A stretch of 64,000 nt of DNA. Source: Paenibacillus_D sp047238105 (lineage in GTDB: Bacteria > Bacillota > Bacilli > Paenibacillales > Paenibacillaceae). Position numbers and translations under genes: made by a program. The stretch spans positions 4,464,001 to 4,528,000 of the forward strand of contig NZ_JBDFMD010000001.1 of the NCBI RefSeq assembly GCF_047238105.1, in the 5' to 3' direction. This document shows, one piece after another, positions 42,344 through 50,678 of this stretch (position 1 is the first letter of the stretch; each line of letters opens with the position of its first letter). Under the pieces are notes generated by a model that worked only from the letters and a program-made list of their open reading frames with translations, had not been told where the DNA came from and ran no database searches.

Positions 42344-43708
42344 ATGGAACAACAACAAGTGACGGGGAATGAATTGGAATCCCAGTCGGTACTCCGCGCA
42401 TTCCTGCGCTATCTCGTGCCTTCGCTGCTGGGCATGCTGCTGGTCGCGGTCAACATCGTTGTCGACGGCATTATGGTGGGCAATAAGCTGGGAGCCGAGG
42501 CGCTGGCCGGGATCGGCATCGCCAGCCCGGTCTATACGCTGCTGATCGCGATGTCGCTCTGGCTCGGCATCGGCGGCGCGACCTTGTATTCCCAGGCGAT
42601 GGGGGCCAAGGAAACGGAGCGAGCCGGACGGATATTCGCCCAATCCCTGACCGTTATTTTTTCGATCACGCTGGTGATCGGCATCATCGCCTTCATCTTC
42701 CGGGAGCCGCTTGTGTACGGCCTGGGCGCCAACAGCGATACTTATCCCCATGCGTTGGCCTATATTACGGTTATGCTCTTGCTTGGCTTTGTGTTTACAG
42801 TAGAGAATGCGCTTAGCATCTTCGTCCGCAATGACGGCAATCCCAACCTGGCGATGGCGGCGCAGATGACCTTTGCCCTCTCCAACATCGGGATCAACTA
42901 TATTATCCTTTACGTGCTTGAGTTAGGGGTTGCTGGCGTAGCGACGGGTACGATTATTGCGGCATCGCTCGGCTTGCTGGTGCTGCTGACGCATTTCCTC
43001 CGCCCGCGCAACAATCTGCGCCTGCGCAGGTTCAAATGGAATCGGGTGCTCTTCGTATCGGCAGTGGTCATCGGGTTTCCCAGCTTTCTTGCTGAGGTCG
43101 GCATCTCTGTCTATACAGTCTCGCACAATCTCTCCCTGGAGCGGCTGGCTGGCACGTCAGGCGTAGCGGCCTTCTCGATTATCAACTACACGCACAGCGT
43201 CGTGCTGCTGACCTTCCTTGGCATGGGTTCGGCGATCCAGCCGCTGGTCAGCTATTATCATGGCGGCCGCCATGAGGAGCGCAAGCGCCAGACGCTGCGT
43301 ATCGCACTGTGGACGGCGGCCGGAGCGGGTGCGCTGCTGCTGCTCTTCGTACAGCTGTTCGCGCCCTGGATCGTCAGTATATTCGGCGATTTCTCGCAGG
43401 AGGTCCGGCAAACGGCAATCGATGGCTTCCGCATCTTCGTATTTGCATACGTCGTGATGGGTATGAATTTCGTCATGATGACCTACTTCCAGTCGGTCGA
43501 CCACGTCAGGATGGCCGTCTGGATCACGGCTGCGCGGGAGATCATCATCATGCTGATCCTTCTGCTTGTACTGCCGCCAGTGCTAGGGCTGACGGGTGTC
43601 TGGCTGGCGGTCCCATTGTCGGAAGTCATCGTCCTGTTGACCATCGTGTTGTATTATAGAAAATATGGCGCGATCACCAGCCCTGCCCGGCTGGGGGCGC
43701 AGCGATGA
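42344..43708 (+). CDS. MATE-family efflux transporter
   Basis: A 454-aa membrane protein with 12 predicted helices. The MATE pattern VPSLLGMLLVAVNIVVDGIMVGNKLGAEALAGIGIASPVYTLLIA opens the first half, and FSIINYTHSVVLLTFLGMGSAIQPLVSYYHGGRHEERKRQTLRIAL the second. It is closest in style to MepA/NorM-type Na+- or H+-coupled multidrug exporters of Bacillota. The promoter and operator lie directly upstream and its presumed regulator, a TetR protein, follows 16 bp later. Substrates are probably cationic drugs, but this is inference. Confidence 0.9.
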   Translation: MEQQQVTGNELESQSVLRAFLRYLVPSLLGMLLVAVNIVVDGIMVGNKLGAEALAGIGIASPVYTLLIAMSLWLGIGGATLYSQAMGAKETERAGRIFAQSLTVIFSITLVIGIIAFIFREPLVYGLGANSDTYPHALAYITVMLLLGFVFTVENALSIFVRNDGNPNLAMAAQMTFALSNIGINYIILYVLELGVAGVATGTIIAASLGLLVLLTHFLRPRNNLRLRRFKWNRVLFVSAVVIGFPSFLAEVGISVYTVSHNLSLERLAGTSGVAAFSIINYTHSVVLLTFLGMGSAIQPLVSYYHGGRHEERKRQTLRIALWTAAGAGALLLLFVQLFAPWIVSIFGDFSQEVRQTAIDGFRIFVFAYVVMGMNFVMMTYFQSVDHVRMAVWITAAREIIIMLILLLVLPPVLGLTGVWLAVPLSEVIVLLTIVLYYRKYGAITSPARLGAQR

Positions 43709-43724
43709 GGCAGGGGGAGAGACG

Positions 43725-44345
43725 ATGAACAAAAAACGTCAGCAGAGCGAGCAGACGAAAGCCAAACTGGCCGAGGCCGCGCGGGGGTTGTTCGCCCAGA
43801 AGGGCTTCAAGGCGACCTCGATCGAGGATATCGTGGCGGCGACGGGCTCGAGTAAAGGCAATATTTATTATCATTTCGAGAGCAAGGAAGGGCTGTTCCT
43901 GTATCTCGTCGACGCCTGGTACGAGGAATGGAGTCAGCAGTGGGAGCAAAAGCAAGAGTCATATCGCACGACGGAGGAGAAGCTTCACGGTTTGGTCGAG
44001 AGACTCGTGCTAGAGGATCTCAATCACCCGCTGACCAAGGCGATGGATGAGTTTGCGGCTGCCCCTCAGGAGCGCAATGAAGTACATGAGGCCATGGCAG
44101 GCTACCTCAAGGAGCATATCACCTTTAACGAAAAGCTGATCCGCGAGGGGATGGAGCGAGGAGAGCTCCGTCAGGATGACGCCAGAGAGCTGGCAGTTGT
44201 CCTGGAAGCCTCCTTGATGGGACTCGCCGAGATGGCCAAGCGCTTGCCGCAGGAGGATGCGCTCCGGATGCATCGCAAAGCGCTGGATGTCTTCTTGCAG
44301 GGCGCCGCAAGCAACAGGGAAGGCAGGAAGCGCGATGACCAGTGA
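43725..44345 (+). CDS. TetR-family repressor of the MATE operon
   Basis: A 206-aa regulator. Residues 9-55 form the TetR helix-turn-helix (TKAKLAEAARGLFAQKGFKATSIEDIVAATGSSKGNIYYHFESKEGLFLYL), followed by an all-helical ligand and dimer domain with an acidic/Gln-rich stretch. ATG at 43725 follows GGGGAGA; an in-frame start 60 bp upstream lies inside the MATE 3' end and lacks a site. It most likely binds the ATACTGAA-N6-TTCAGTAT dyad at 42297-42318 and so represses itself and the pump. It overlaps the next AraC gene by 11 bp. Confidence 0.9.
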   Translation: MNKKRQQSEQTKAKLAEAARGLFAQKGFKATSIEDIVAATGSSKGNIYYHFESKEGLFLYLVDAWYEEWSQQWEQKQESYRTTEEKLHGLVERLVLEDLNHPLTKAMDEFAAAPQERNEVHEAMAGYLKEHITFNEKLIREGMERGELRQDDARELAVVLEASLMGLAEMAKRLPQEDALRMHRKALDVFLQGAASNREGRKRDDQ

Positions 44346-45387
44346 AGGACTGCGGGGAGCGTCTCCCATCATGACTCTGCATCCTGATGGACGAGTCAAC
44401 ATCCCGCCCGGATTGTGGTCCGGCCTGCGCGAGGCGGGGTTGGATCCCGGCGAGGTAGCGCTCAGGGCGGGGCTGCCGGAGACAGGGCGGGAAGCGGCTT
44501 CCGTCACGACCGATCAATACTTGGCCATCTGGCAGGCTTACTCCGATCTGGCAGATGATCCTGCCGCGGCGATCGTGGAGCTGGCCACGAGGTATGATCC
44601 CGCCAAGTATCCCCCTGCGGTGATGGCAGCCTACCATGCCCGCGATTACCGCGATGCGCTGCAGCGGATGGTGCGATATAAGCGGATGTGCCCTCCCGAA
44701 GAGCTCCGGATGACCGAGAAGGGCGAACATTGTGTGATCGAGCTGGGGTGGCGGCAAGACGGGATCAACGGTCCGCCGCTGCTGGCAGGCGCTACACTGG
44801 CTTGGTTGCTGGAGCTGGGGCGCAGGGGCACGGGTCAGCACATTACTGCCAGACAAGTGGAGTTTGCTCAGCCGACAGGCAATCTTGGAGTATTGGCCGC
44901 CTATTTCGGCTGCGTGGTCCGAGTCGGGGAGCGCAACCGGATTACACTGGCCCGGAGCGATCTGGATCGTCCCTTTCTGTCTTATAATGAGGAAATGCTG
45001 GAGATCCTCACGCCAGCTCTGAACCGCTCGCTTGAGGAGAAGCAGCGCTTGCCCTCGCTATCCGAGAAAGTTGCATGGATGATCAGACGCAGCCTTGCCG
45101 GGGGCGTGCCCAGCCTGCCCGAGGTGGCGAGATCGCTGGGGATGAGCAGCCGGACGCTGCAGCGGCGGTTGACCGAAGAGCGACTCAGCTTCAAGCAGCT
45201 GCTGCATCAGACGAGGCATGAGCAGGCTAGACGCTATCTGGCGGACCCCCGGATTCATATGAAGGAGGTCGCATTTCTGATCGGTTATGAGGATCAGAAC
45301 TCATTTTACCGCGCATTCCGCGAGTGGGAGGGCAGCACGCCTTCCCGCTGGCGGTCTGTTCATGCAAGCGATGTATCCACAGACTAG
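44335..45387 (+). CDS. AraC-family regulator with N-terminal ligand domain (OruR/AraC-like)
   Basis: A 350-aa regulator. The first 200 residues form an arabinose-binding-like domain of the type seen in OruR/ArgR-like AraC proteins (VTTDQYLAIWQAYSDLADDPAAAIVELA; GQHITARQVEFAQPTG). The C-terminal 100 residues are the DNA-binding domain (LPEVARSLGMSSRTLQRRLTEERLSFKQLLHQTRHEQARRYL; MKEVAFLIGYEDQNSFYRAFREWEGSTPSRWR). ATG at 44335 overlaps the TetR stop by 11 bp after GGAAG; an ATG at 44371 is an alternative. It is in the efflux operon rather than near metabolic genes, so it may act on drug response or on the SDR gene downstream (inference). Confidence 0.85.
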   Translation: MTSEGLRGASPIMTLHPDGRVNIPPGLWSGLREAGLDPGEVALRAGLPETGREAASVTTDQYLAIWQAYSDLADDPAAAIVELATRYDPAKYPPAVMAAYHARDYRDALQRMVRYKRMCPPEELRMTEKGEHCVIELGWRQDGINGPPLLAGATLAWLLELGRRGTGQHITARQVEFAQPTGNLGVLAAYFGCVVRVGERNRITLARSDLDRPFLSYNEEMLEILTPALNRSLEEKQRLPSLSEKVAWMIRRSLAGGVPSLPEVARSLGMSSRTLQRRLTEERLSFKQLLHQTRHEQARRYLADPRIHMKEVAFLIGYEDQNSFYRAFREWEGSTPSRWRSVHASDVSTD

Positions 45388-45519
45388 GCTGGCGCCATCC
45401 ACAAGAATATTGGCGGGTGGCGCTAGTTACTATGTCCGCGGCTCCAGGTAAGATGGTTCTAAGAATGGAAGACAGACAGCTGCTGTCATCGACTATAGGA
45501 TCAAGGAGCGTGTATCCAT

Positions 45520-46314
45520 ATGGATCTGGGATTAATGAATAAAACTGCACTCATAACAGGATCGACCAAAGGCATCGGCAAGGCGACCGCCTTCGAGCTC
45601 GCCAAAGAAGGTGCCACTGTCCTGATTAATGGCCGGAATAAAGAGGAAACCCAACGGGTCGTTGAAGAAATCAAAGCTGCCTTTCCCGCTACCACGCCTC
45701 GGCCGGCTGCGGCCGATCTGGTAGACCCGAGGCAGCGAGAGGATGTATTCAACACGTATCCGGAAGTGGATCTGCTGGTCAACAATATGGGAATATACGA
45801 AATTATGACTTACCAGGGCGCGGACGACGACGTATGGGAGACGTATTTCCGTACGAATGTGCTGGCCGCCAACGGCTTGGCGCGTCTGTATCTGCCGGGC
45901 ATGCTGGAGCGCAATTTTGGCCGGATCCTCTTCATGGCGAGCGAAGAGGCCGTCATGCCTTCCGGGCTGATGCCCCAGTATGCGATGACCAAGACGATGC
46001 TGCTCTCTTTGGCTAAGAGCTTGTCCAAGCTGACGAGCGGTGCTGAGGTGACCGTGAATACGATCCTGCCGGGGCCCACGCTCTCGGAGAATGTACGTGC
46101 TATTATCGAGAGCAGTCCCGGCCAGACGTTCGAGACCTTTGCGGAGAAGGAGCAAGCCTTTATGAAGGCCAACCTCCCGCAATCGGAGCTGCAGCGTTTT
46201 ATCCAGCCGGAGGAGATCGGCCGACTGGCCGCTTTCCTATGCAGCCCGTATGCTTCGGCGTTCAGAGGCTCGCCGGTGCGGATGGACGGCGGCTTGGTGC
46301 CGACGATAGTTTAA
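45520..46314 (+). CDS. short-chain dehydrogenase/reductase
   Basis: A 264-aa NAD(P)-dependent oxidoreductase of the classical SDR type. TGSTKGIG (13-20) binds the cofactor, NNMG (88-91) is the fold mark, and Ser141, Tyr154 and Lys158 (SEEAVMPSGLMPQYAMTK) form the catalytic set. The C-terminus (SPYASAFRGSPVRMDGGLVPTIV) is typical. The spacing between Ser and Tyr is normal. The start ATG follows AAGGAGCG. It stands alone behind the AraC gene; the substrate is unknown. Confidence 0.9.
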   Translation: MDLGLMNKTALITGSTKGIGKATAFELAKEGATVLINGRNKEETQRVVEEIKAAFPATTPRPAAADLVDPRQREDVFNTYPEVDLLVNNMGIYEIMTYQGADDDVWETYFRTNVLAANGLARLYLPGMLERNFGRILFMASEEAVMPSGLMPQYAMTKTMLLSLAKSLSKLTSGAEVTVNTILPGPTLSENVRAIIESSPGQTFETFAEKEQAFMKANLPQSELQRFIQPEEIGRLAAFLCSPYASAFRGSPVRMDGGLVPTIV

Positions 46315-46494
46315 AATATAGGGTTGGGAGCGCTTTGTGAGCAAATTGCATGCGGCATATCCGCTCCAACGCACTTTTGTTCCCTTACAGCGTCGGAGTC
46401 GGCCGTCCGCTTAGTCAAGATTCGCGGCAGGGAATCGGCTAGCTCCGAGATCCGGCTAACCGGCCTATGAGCAACCATCCCAGCAAGTGCAAAA

Positions 46495-46655
46495 GTACAT
46501 CTAAAAGCGTCGGAAACCACCTTTTCATCTGGAATAAGAGCAATGGTACATCTAACTTGCCACGAATTAGTTATATATGGATATTCGACCTAAAGTAGAT
46601 GCACTTTTGCATTTATGGCCCTGAGTTTGAGCCAAAGGAGAGGAAATAGATGTAC
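46495..46655. repeat. four-motif palindromic module 2 (F-F-R-R, 51 bp step)
   Basis: GTACATCTA at 46495 and 46546 (exactly 51 bp) is mirrored by TAGATGCAC at 46596-46604 and TAGATGTAC at 46647-46655 (exactly 51 bp). The wider motif is TGCAAAAGTACATCTAA. A further inverted piece (GCACTTTTGT) lies at 46371-46380. Motif and geometry are nearly those of the module at 18469. A MITE has entered the last copy. The 842-bp gap 46315-47156 contains only these repeats and a terminator; no gene is supported. Confidence 0.8.
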
Positions 46656-46659
46656 TTTT

Positions 46660-46830
46660 CAGGCTGTTGAAAAATGGCCGGAGAGGCACGGAATCGAATC
46701 TGGAGAAGCGCAGCGTTCGCCTTTGTCCCCGGATTTCACCCCTAAAAGGGTTAAAAATAAAAGAAATCTGGGGACAACAGCGATCGGAAGATCGATCCGT
46801 GACTGTAGGCTTTCTTTTTTCAACAGCCTG
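46660..46830 (-). mobile_element. MITE with 15-bp perfect inverted ends and 6-bp target duplication
   Basis: CAGGCTGTTGAAAAA at 46660-46674 and its exact reverse complement at 46816-46830 bound a 171-bp element, flanked on both sides by ACTTTT (46654-46659 and 46831-46836). It codes for no transposase and must be moved in trans. The interior matches the long repeat copy at 7392-7636 in inverted orientation. The target was the last AAAAGTACATCTA motif copy of the module at 46495. Confidence 0.85.
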
Positions 46831-47040
46831 ACTTTTAGCTTTATTATCCTGGCGAAGCGTGGAATCGAAGCGCCTATAGACGATGCGGCGAACTACAGCG
46901 TACAGACGGAGGCTACCGGGCTGATCGTCAGGCTATTACACGGCCCAACAACATGCGACGTTGGTTGGGAAGCCGGTAATACTCTGCAGAGCTTGTAGCG
47001 GCTGCCCTTCACCTAGAGCCGCAAGCTTGGCCCCAACGCA

Positions 47041-47080
47041 AAAAACGAGCGACCCTGCTTGCGCAGATCGCTCGTTTTTT
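47041..47080. terminator. bidirectional terminator before the DUF6612-type gene
   Basis: AAACGAGCGA pairs with TCGCTCGTTT; an A run precedes and a T run follows, so it works on both strands. It closes the minus-strand lipoprotein gene that ends at 47157. Confidence 0.85.
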
Positions 47081-47156
47081 AGTACTGGTTGTTCCGCCGT
47101 TGCTTACGAAGCTTGTTTTGCATCGCAAAACTTTTAGGCGCAGCCGTTGCTCATGC

Positions 47157-48068
47157 TTATTGCTCCAACTGAGGCATGCTGTCTCCCATGGAAGGGGCGT
47201 TCAACGCTTCTTCAGGAACAGTGATCTCGTCGATCTCGTTGTAATTGGAGAAGGTGCTGTCCATCTTCATATCCATCTCCATGGTGCTGCCGTCCTGCTC
47301 CATTTTCATCGACATCTCGATGTTCATGGTGACAGGCAGGTAGTCATCCTTGCGCACGGTGTAGACGAGGAGCATCTTTTCAATGTTCATCTGATCCATC
47401 ATCGCTTCCATGTTCGGGTCTGCTCCGCCGCCAGCGCTGCCCATGATTTCACGGGACAGTTCCTTGACGTTTTCGCCGGAGACATCTGCAGTCAGCACAT
47501 AGTTGTCGCCTTCTTCAGTGACGGTGGTTTCATTGGCAATCGCTTTGAAATATTCCAGCTGTGTCTCAGGACTGGCTTGCTCCTGGATCTGAGCGATCAT
47601 ATCCGCTTCGCCTGGCAGCTGCATCCATTGGTCGGCAGTATACATGTAGATGCCTTCTGCCGTGATGTACTGGATGACCTCCTGCGTTTCGCCCAGGCCC
47701 GGCATCTCGATCGACATCTCTTGATAGGCGGTGAGCGGGTTCTGGATCATATCGCTCTTCACCGACATCTTCATATTTTGCGATTCTCCGTCAAAGACCA
47801 TATCCTGGTCAGAGACCATCTCCATGGAGAAGCTCTCGAGCGCCTGAGAAGCAGCCGCGATATTGGTGATCAGTTCTTCAGCTGTCGGGACATCGCCGCC
47901 TGCCGGCTCTTCCGGTTCATTGTTGCCCCCGTTATTCGTTGTTGCATTGGTGCCGCCGGTTCCGGTCGTGTTGTCCGGTGTATTATCATTCGTCCCGCTT
48001 CCGCCGCCGCATGCTGCAAGCAGGGTTGCCAGCATGACAATTACCATTACCATGTACCATTTTTTCAA
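47157..48068 (-). CDS. DUF6612-type lipoprotein
   Basis: A 303-aa lipoprotein with lipobox Cys20 (ATLLAAC) and a Gly/Asn/Thr-rich, acidic linker to about residue 60. The folded part (AEELITNIAAASQALESFSMEMVSDQDMVFDGESQNMKMSVKSDMIQNPLTAYQEMSIE onward) has the LolA/LppX-like half-barrel character of the DUF6612 family. It is unusually rich in Met, with MKMEQDGSTMEMDMKMDS near the end. Start is a TTG at 48068 after GGAGGAAACAAAA. Stand-alone gene. Its role at the cell envelope is unknown; a lipid or hydrophobic ligand is likely from the fold. Confidence 0.82.
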   Translation of the reverse strand: MKKWYMVMVIVMLATLLAACGGGSGTNDNTPDNTTGTGGTNATTNNGGNNEPEEPAGGDVPTAEELITNIAAASQALESFSMEMVSDQDMVFDGESQNMKMSVKSDMIQNPLTAYQEMSIEMPGLGETQEVIQYITAEGIYMYTADQWMQLPGEADMIAQIQEQASPETQLEYFKAIANETTVTEEGDNYVLTADVSGENVKELSREIMGSAGGGADPNMEAMMDQMNIEKMLLVYTVRKDDYLPVTMNIEMSMKMEQDGSTMEMDMKMDSTFSNYNEIDEITVPEEALNAPSMGDSMPQLEQ

Positions 48069-48314
48069 TTTTGTTTCCTCCCAGTGGTTTCTCTTTGTAT
48101 TGGCAAGTAAATTTTGGCTTTCATAACACTCCGCCTCGATTTACCAAAACCCGATTCGGCTTCTTATTATTCCATAAGTTGACATGGAAAGTCATGATAA
48201 CCAGGTCACAAAGTTTTGTGCCCTAGGTCTCGGTTTTACTCCGAAGCTAGCACATTTATCCATTAACCTGTATTTTATTAGGTCAATCATCCCAGCCCAA
48301 ATAATCGTCGCAAG

Positions 48315-48425
48315 CGACAAAATCGTCAGCTCAGCGAGGACGGAGTATGGAGAGTCCGCAGCTTCGGGTCGCTGTATATCGAACGGGTGGATGAATATCC
48401 GCAGGTCATGATTAGCGCGGGCTGA
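48315..48425 (+). pseudogene. C-terminal relic, probably of a carbohydrate-active enzyme
   Basis: An open frame with no start reads NRQLSEDGVWRVRSFGSLY and then YIERVDEYPQVMISAG, then TGA at 48423. The style is that of an enzyme C-terminus rather than noise, and codon use agrees with local genes. The upstream part of the gene is missing (A+T-rich sequence). It lies 20 bp from another relic. The remaining gap 48069-48314 shows no gene. Confidence 0.35.
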
Positions 48426-48445
48426 GCGCCTGCGGTTTGTGACGA

Positions 48446-49005
48446 TTAACCTTTCGGATTGCCGCGATAGGCGGAGGGAGACAGTCCGATCACCTTCTTG
48501 AACAGCCTGGAGAAGTAATACGGGTCAGCTATGCCCAAGGTAAGACTGATCTGTTTGATGCTGTATTCGGTCAGATCCAGCAGCTGACAGGCCCGCTGCA
48601 TCTTCATGCGAAGGTAATAGTCGATCGGCGAGTAGCCGGTATGATGCTTGAACAGATGATGGAGATGCTGCTTGGAGATGCGCGTATGGACGACCAGCTC
48701 TTCAATCGTCATCTGCGTCTCGAGGCGTTCCTGCATGAGCAGCATCGCTTGCTCGATGTAAGCGTGGCTCCGGATCTCCTGCCGGGCAGGCAGCAGCCCG
48801 AGGAAGCTGATCAGGTAACGTATCGTATGCGAGACATGAAGCTGATGGGCGATGGAATAAGACTTGCTCGACAGCAAGTCATAGCATTGGTGGAAGAGCT
48901 CGATCAGCCGTTCTCCGTCGGCAGCGGAGGACAGCTGGCGCACCCCCTCCGGCGCACCGAGCTCGGCGAGCAGCGCGGACACCTGCTCGCCTTGCAGGTG
49001 CTGAG
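48446..49005 (-). pseudogene. 5'-truncated AraC-family regulator
   Basis: The minus strand encodes about 185 residues of an AraC protein: the end of the linker (GEQVSALLAELGAPEGVRQLSS) and the complete DNA-binding domain (MTIEELVVHTRISKQHLHHLFKHHTGYSPIDYYLRMKMQRACQLL; IKQISLTLGIADPYYFSRLFKKVIGLSPSAYRGNPKG). The N-terminal cupin domain of about 120-150 residues is missing. Upstream the frame stays open only because it runs antisense through a glycosidase fragment, giving a Pro/Ser/Arg-rich non-protein. No start or ribosome binding site remains, so it is unlikely to be expressed as a normal regulator. Confidence 0.75.
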
Positions 49006-49017
49006 CACGTCCGAGGG

Positions 49018-49521
49018 GTGCCGGAGTGGCAGGTGTCCATCCTGCCCGGGATCGGGGATGAGCGTCTTCACTGCAGCCAGGGCACGCTTCACTACCGTAT
49101 GGAGGGATGCTTCCAGACGCTGGATGTGGGAGTTGCTGCGTATGAGCCGCAGATCGCCGTGGAATATCCATTGGAGCGCAGCGCGCAGATCATGATCGAT
49201 ACGGCTTGGCCAGAGCAGGTATCCGACATCTTCCTGCAGGTCGCCTATGACGGCGATGTGGCGGCAGCCTATCTCGATAATCGGCTGCTGACCGACCATA
49301 TCCATTACGGCGAGCCATGGGCGATCGGTCTCAAGCAATTCCGCGAAGACCTGGAAGGCAAGCAGCTGCACTTGGCGATTACGCCGCTCCGCCGAGGCAC
49401 TGTGCACACCTTCGTCAATCAGGCGCTGGTCGAACGGTTTGAAGGCGAAGAGATCGCCGTATTCCACGAGATCCGTCCGGTGCCGTATTACACCGCTGCG
49501 CTATTCCTGGCTCATCGCTAA
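49018..49521 (+). pseudogene. 5'-truncated glycoside hydrolase, C-terminal domain only
   Basis: About 168 residues, from PEWQVSILPGIGDERLHCSQGTL to YYTAALFLAHR, look like the C-terminal beta-sandwich of a large glycosidase of the GH35/GH2-like kind: EYPLERSAQIMIDTAWPEQVSDIFLQVAYDGDVAAAYLDNRLLTDHIHYGEPWAIGLKQF. The catalytic part is gone. A GTG at 49018 is in frame, but without a ribosome binding site. It is joined head to head with the truncated AraC gene, as if one deletion removed the promoter region and the 5' halves of both. Confidence 0.65.
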
Positions 49522-49528
49522 GCCACTC

Positions 49529-50551
49529 TTAGGCTAGTGGCGCGATCGTCTGGCCATCATAGAAGCGGCCGGCGATCCGGATGTGCTCGATGGGCTCGCT
49601 CGGGTTGGCCAGCCGCCACAGCAGCTTGTCGGCCGCCTTGTACCCGGTCTCCCGGATCGGCAGCACAGGGCGGCTTAGCTCCGGGTATGCGACCGGGGCC
49701 CGGTTGGCCAAGCCAATGACGGAGATATCCTCCGGGACACGGCAGCCCAGTCCCGCGAGCGTCCCCAGGAGCCGCTCGACATCTTCGTCGAGCCCGGCAA
49801 CGATTGCCGTCGCCCGGCAGGCGGCCAGCTGGTCCCTCAGCTCGCTTGCAGTCCAGCCGCCGGGCACCAGCAGGCCGGCATCGGCAGCGAGGCCGTGCTC
49901 GGCCATCATCTCCTGGAACGCCTGCCATCGCCGGAGGTAGCCCCGCTGACTGTCGACATCTCCAACATACAGGATTCGCTTGTGGCCCAGCTGTACGAGC
50001 TTGTCGACGGCCATGCATACGCCTTCGAACACATCCCAGATCACGCTGTCGACCTGCGAGAGCGGTCTCGGGTAGTTGATCAGCACCTTGGGCACCGGCA
50101 GAGAGAGCAGCTTGCGCTCCATGCTGTCGGTGATCAGCCGGGGCGCGATCAGCAGACCGTCCGCCTCAGCTACGCTGCCCGCCTCCAGCCATGCGGAGAA
50201 ATCGCGGTCGGACAGATCCTTGTCCAAGGTATAGCGTTCCAGCCGATGATCCAGCTGATCCAGCCGCGCTGTCAGACCTTCGGCCAACTGGATATTATAA
50301 TTGCTCGACTGCCTCGATTGGACCAACACGAAGCGCAGCTGGAAGGTCGGGTAAGGTGCGATGCCCCGGCTCGCCATCTCCCTGGCCTGAGCGACGGTCA
50401 GATACCCGCGCCTGAAAGCGGTGCGGAGGACGCGGCTTCTCGTCTCCTCCGACATGCCGGGCCGTCCGCCCAATGCTTTGGATATCGTCTGGATGGATAA
50501 GCCCAGCTCACTGGACAGATCCCGAAGCGTCACTGCTTTTCGTGTCCCCAT
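49529..50551 (-). CDS. LacI-family transcriptional regulator
   Basis: A 340-aa regulator with the LacI helix-turn-helix (VTLRDLSSELGLSIQTISKALGGRPGMSEETRSRVLRTAFRRGY) and a periplasmic-binding-protein-like sensor domain (LRFVLVQSRQSSNYNIQLAEGL; GHKRILYVGDVDSQRGYLRRWQAFQEMM; VPEDISVIGLANRAP). The hinge is YLTVAQAREMASRG. It is divergent from the FAD oxidoreductase gene, and a TAGTTTAA-N7-TTAAACTA dyad lies between them. It probably represses that gene, and perhaps itself, until a sugar-like ligand binds. It ends 7 bp from the glycosidase relic. Confidence 0.92.
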   Translation of the reverse strand: MGTRKAVTLRDLSSELGLSIQTISKALGGRPGMSEETRSRVLRTAFRRGYLTVAQAREMASRGIAPYPTFQLRFVLVQSRQSSNYNIQLAEGLTARLDQLDHRLERYTLDKDLSDRDFSAWLEAGSVAEADGLLIAPRLITDSMERKLLSLPVPKVLINYPRPLSQVDSVIWDVFEGVCMAVDKLVQLGHKRILYVGDVDSQRGYLRRWQAFQEMMAEHGLAADAGLLVPGGWTASELRDQLAACRATAIVAGLDEDVERLLGTLAGLGCRVPEDISVIGLANRAPVAYPELSRPVLPIRETGYKAADKLLWRLANPSEPIEHIRIAGRFYDGQTIAPLA

Positions 50552-50599
50552 TGCCTCTCCCGCCTTCCCTATCCTTAGTATACAACCGTCTGTAGCCTC

Positions 50600-50622
50600 T
50601 AGTTTAAACTAAAGTTAAACTA
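50600..50622. promoter_or_regulatory. operator of the LacI regulator
   Basis: TAGTTTAA-N7-TTAAACTA is a perfect 8-bp dyad; its left part also forms the 12-bp palindrome TAGTTTAAACTA (50600-50611). It sits in the 127-bp divergent region between the regulator and the FAD enzyme. Confidence 0.7.
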
Positions 50623-50678
50623 CTGTCACAGACGCTCCCGCTTCATAATGAAATTACATGAACAGGGAGGGATAAGCA

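Noticed and set aside
46615..46998. 127-codon open frame on the plus strand
   Set aside because: It runs straight through the MITE and a motif copy of module 2, has no ribosome binding site and a low-complexity start. It is open by chance.
48446..49171. Full-length AraC regulator of 241 aa
   Set aside because: The first 55-60 residues are Pro/Ser/Arg-rich and antisense to a glycosidase fragment, so the real regulator is truncated.
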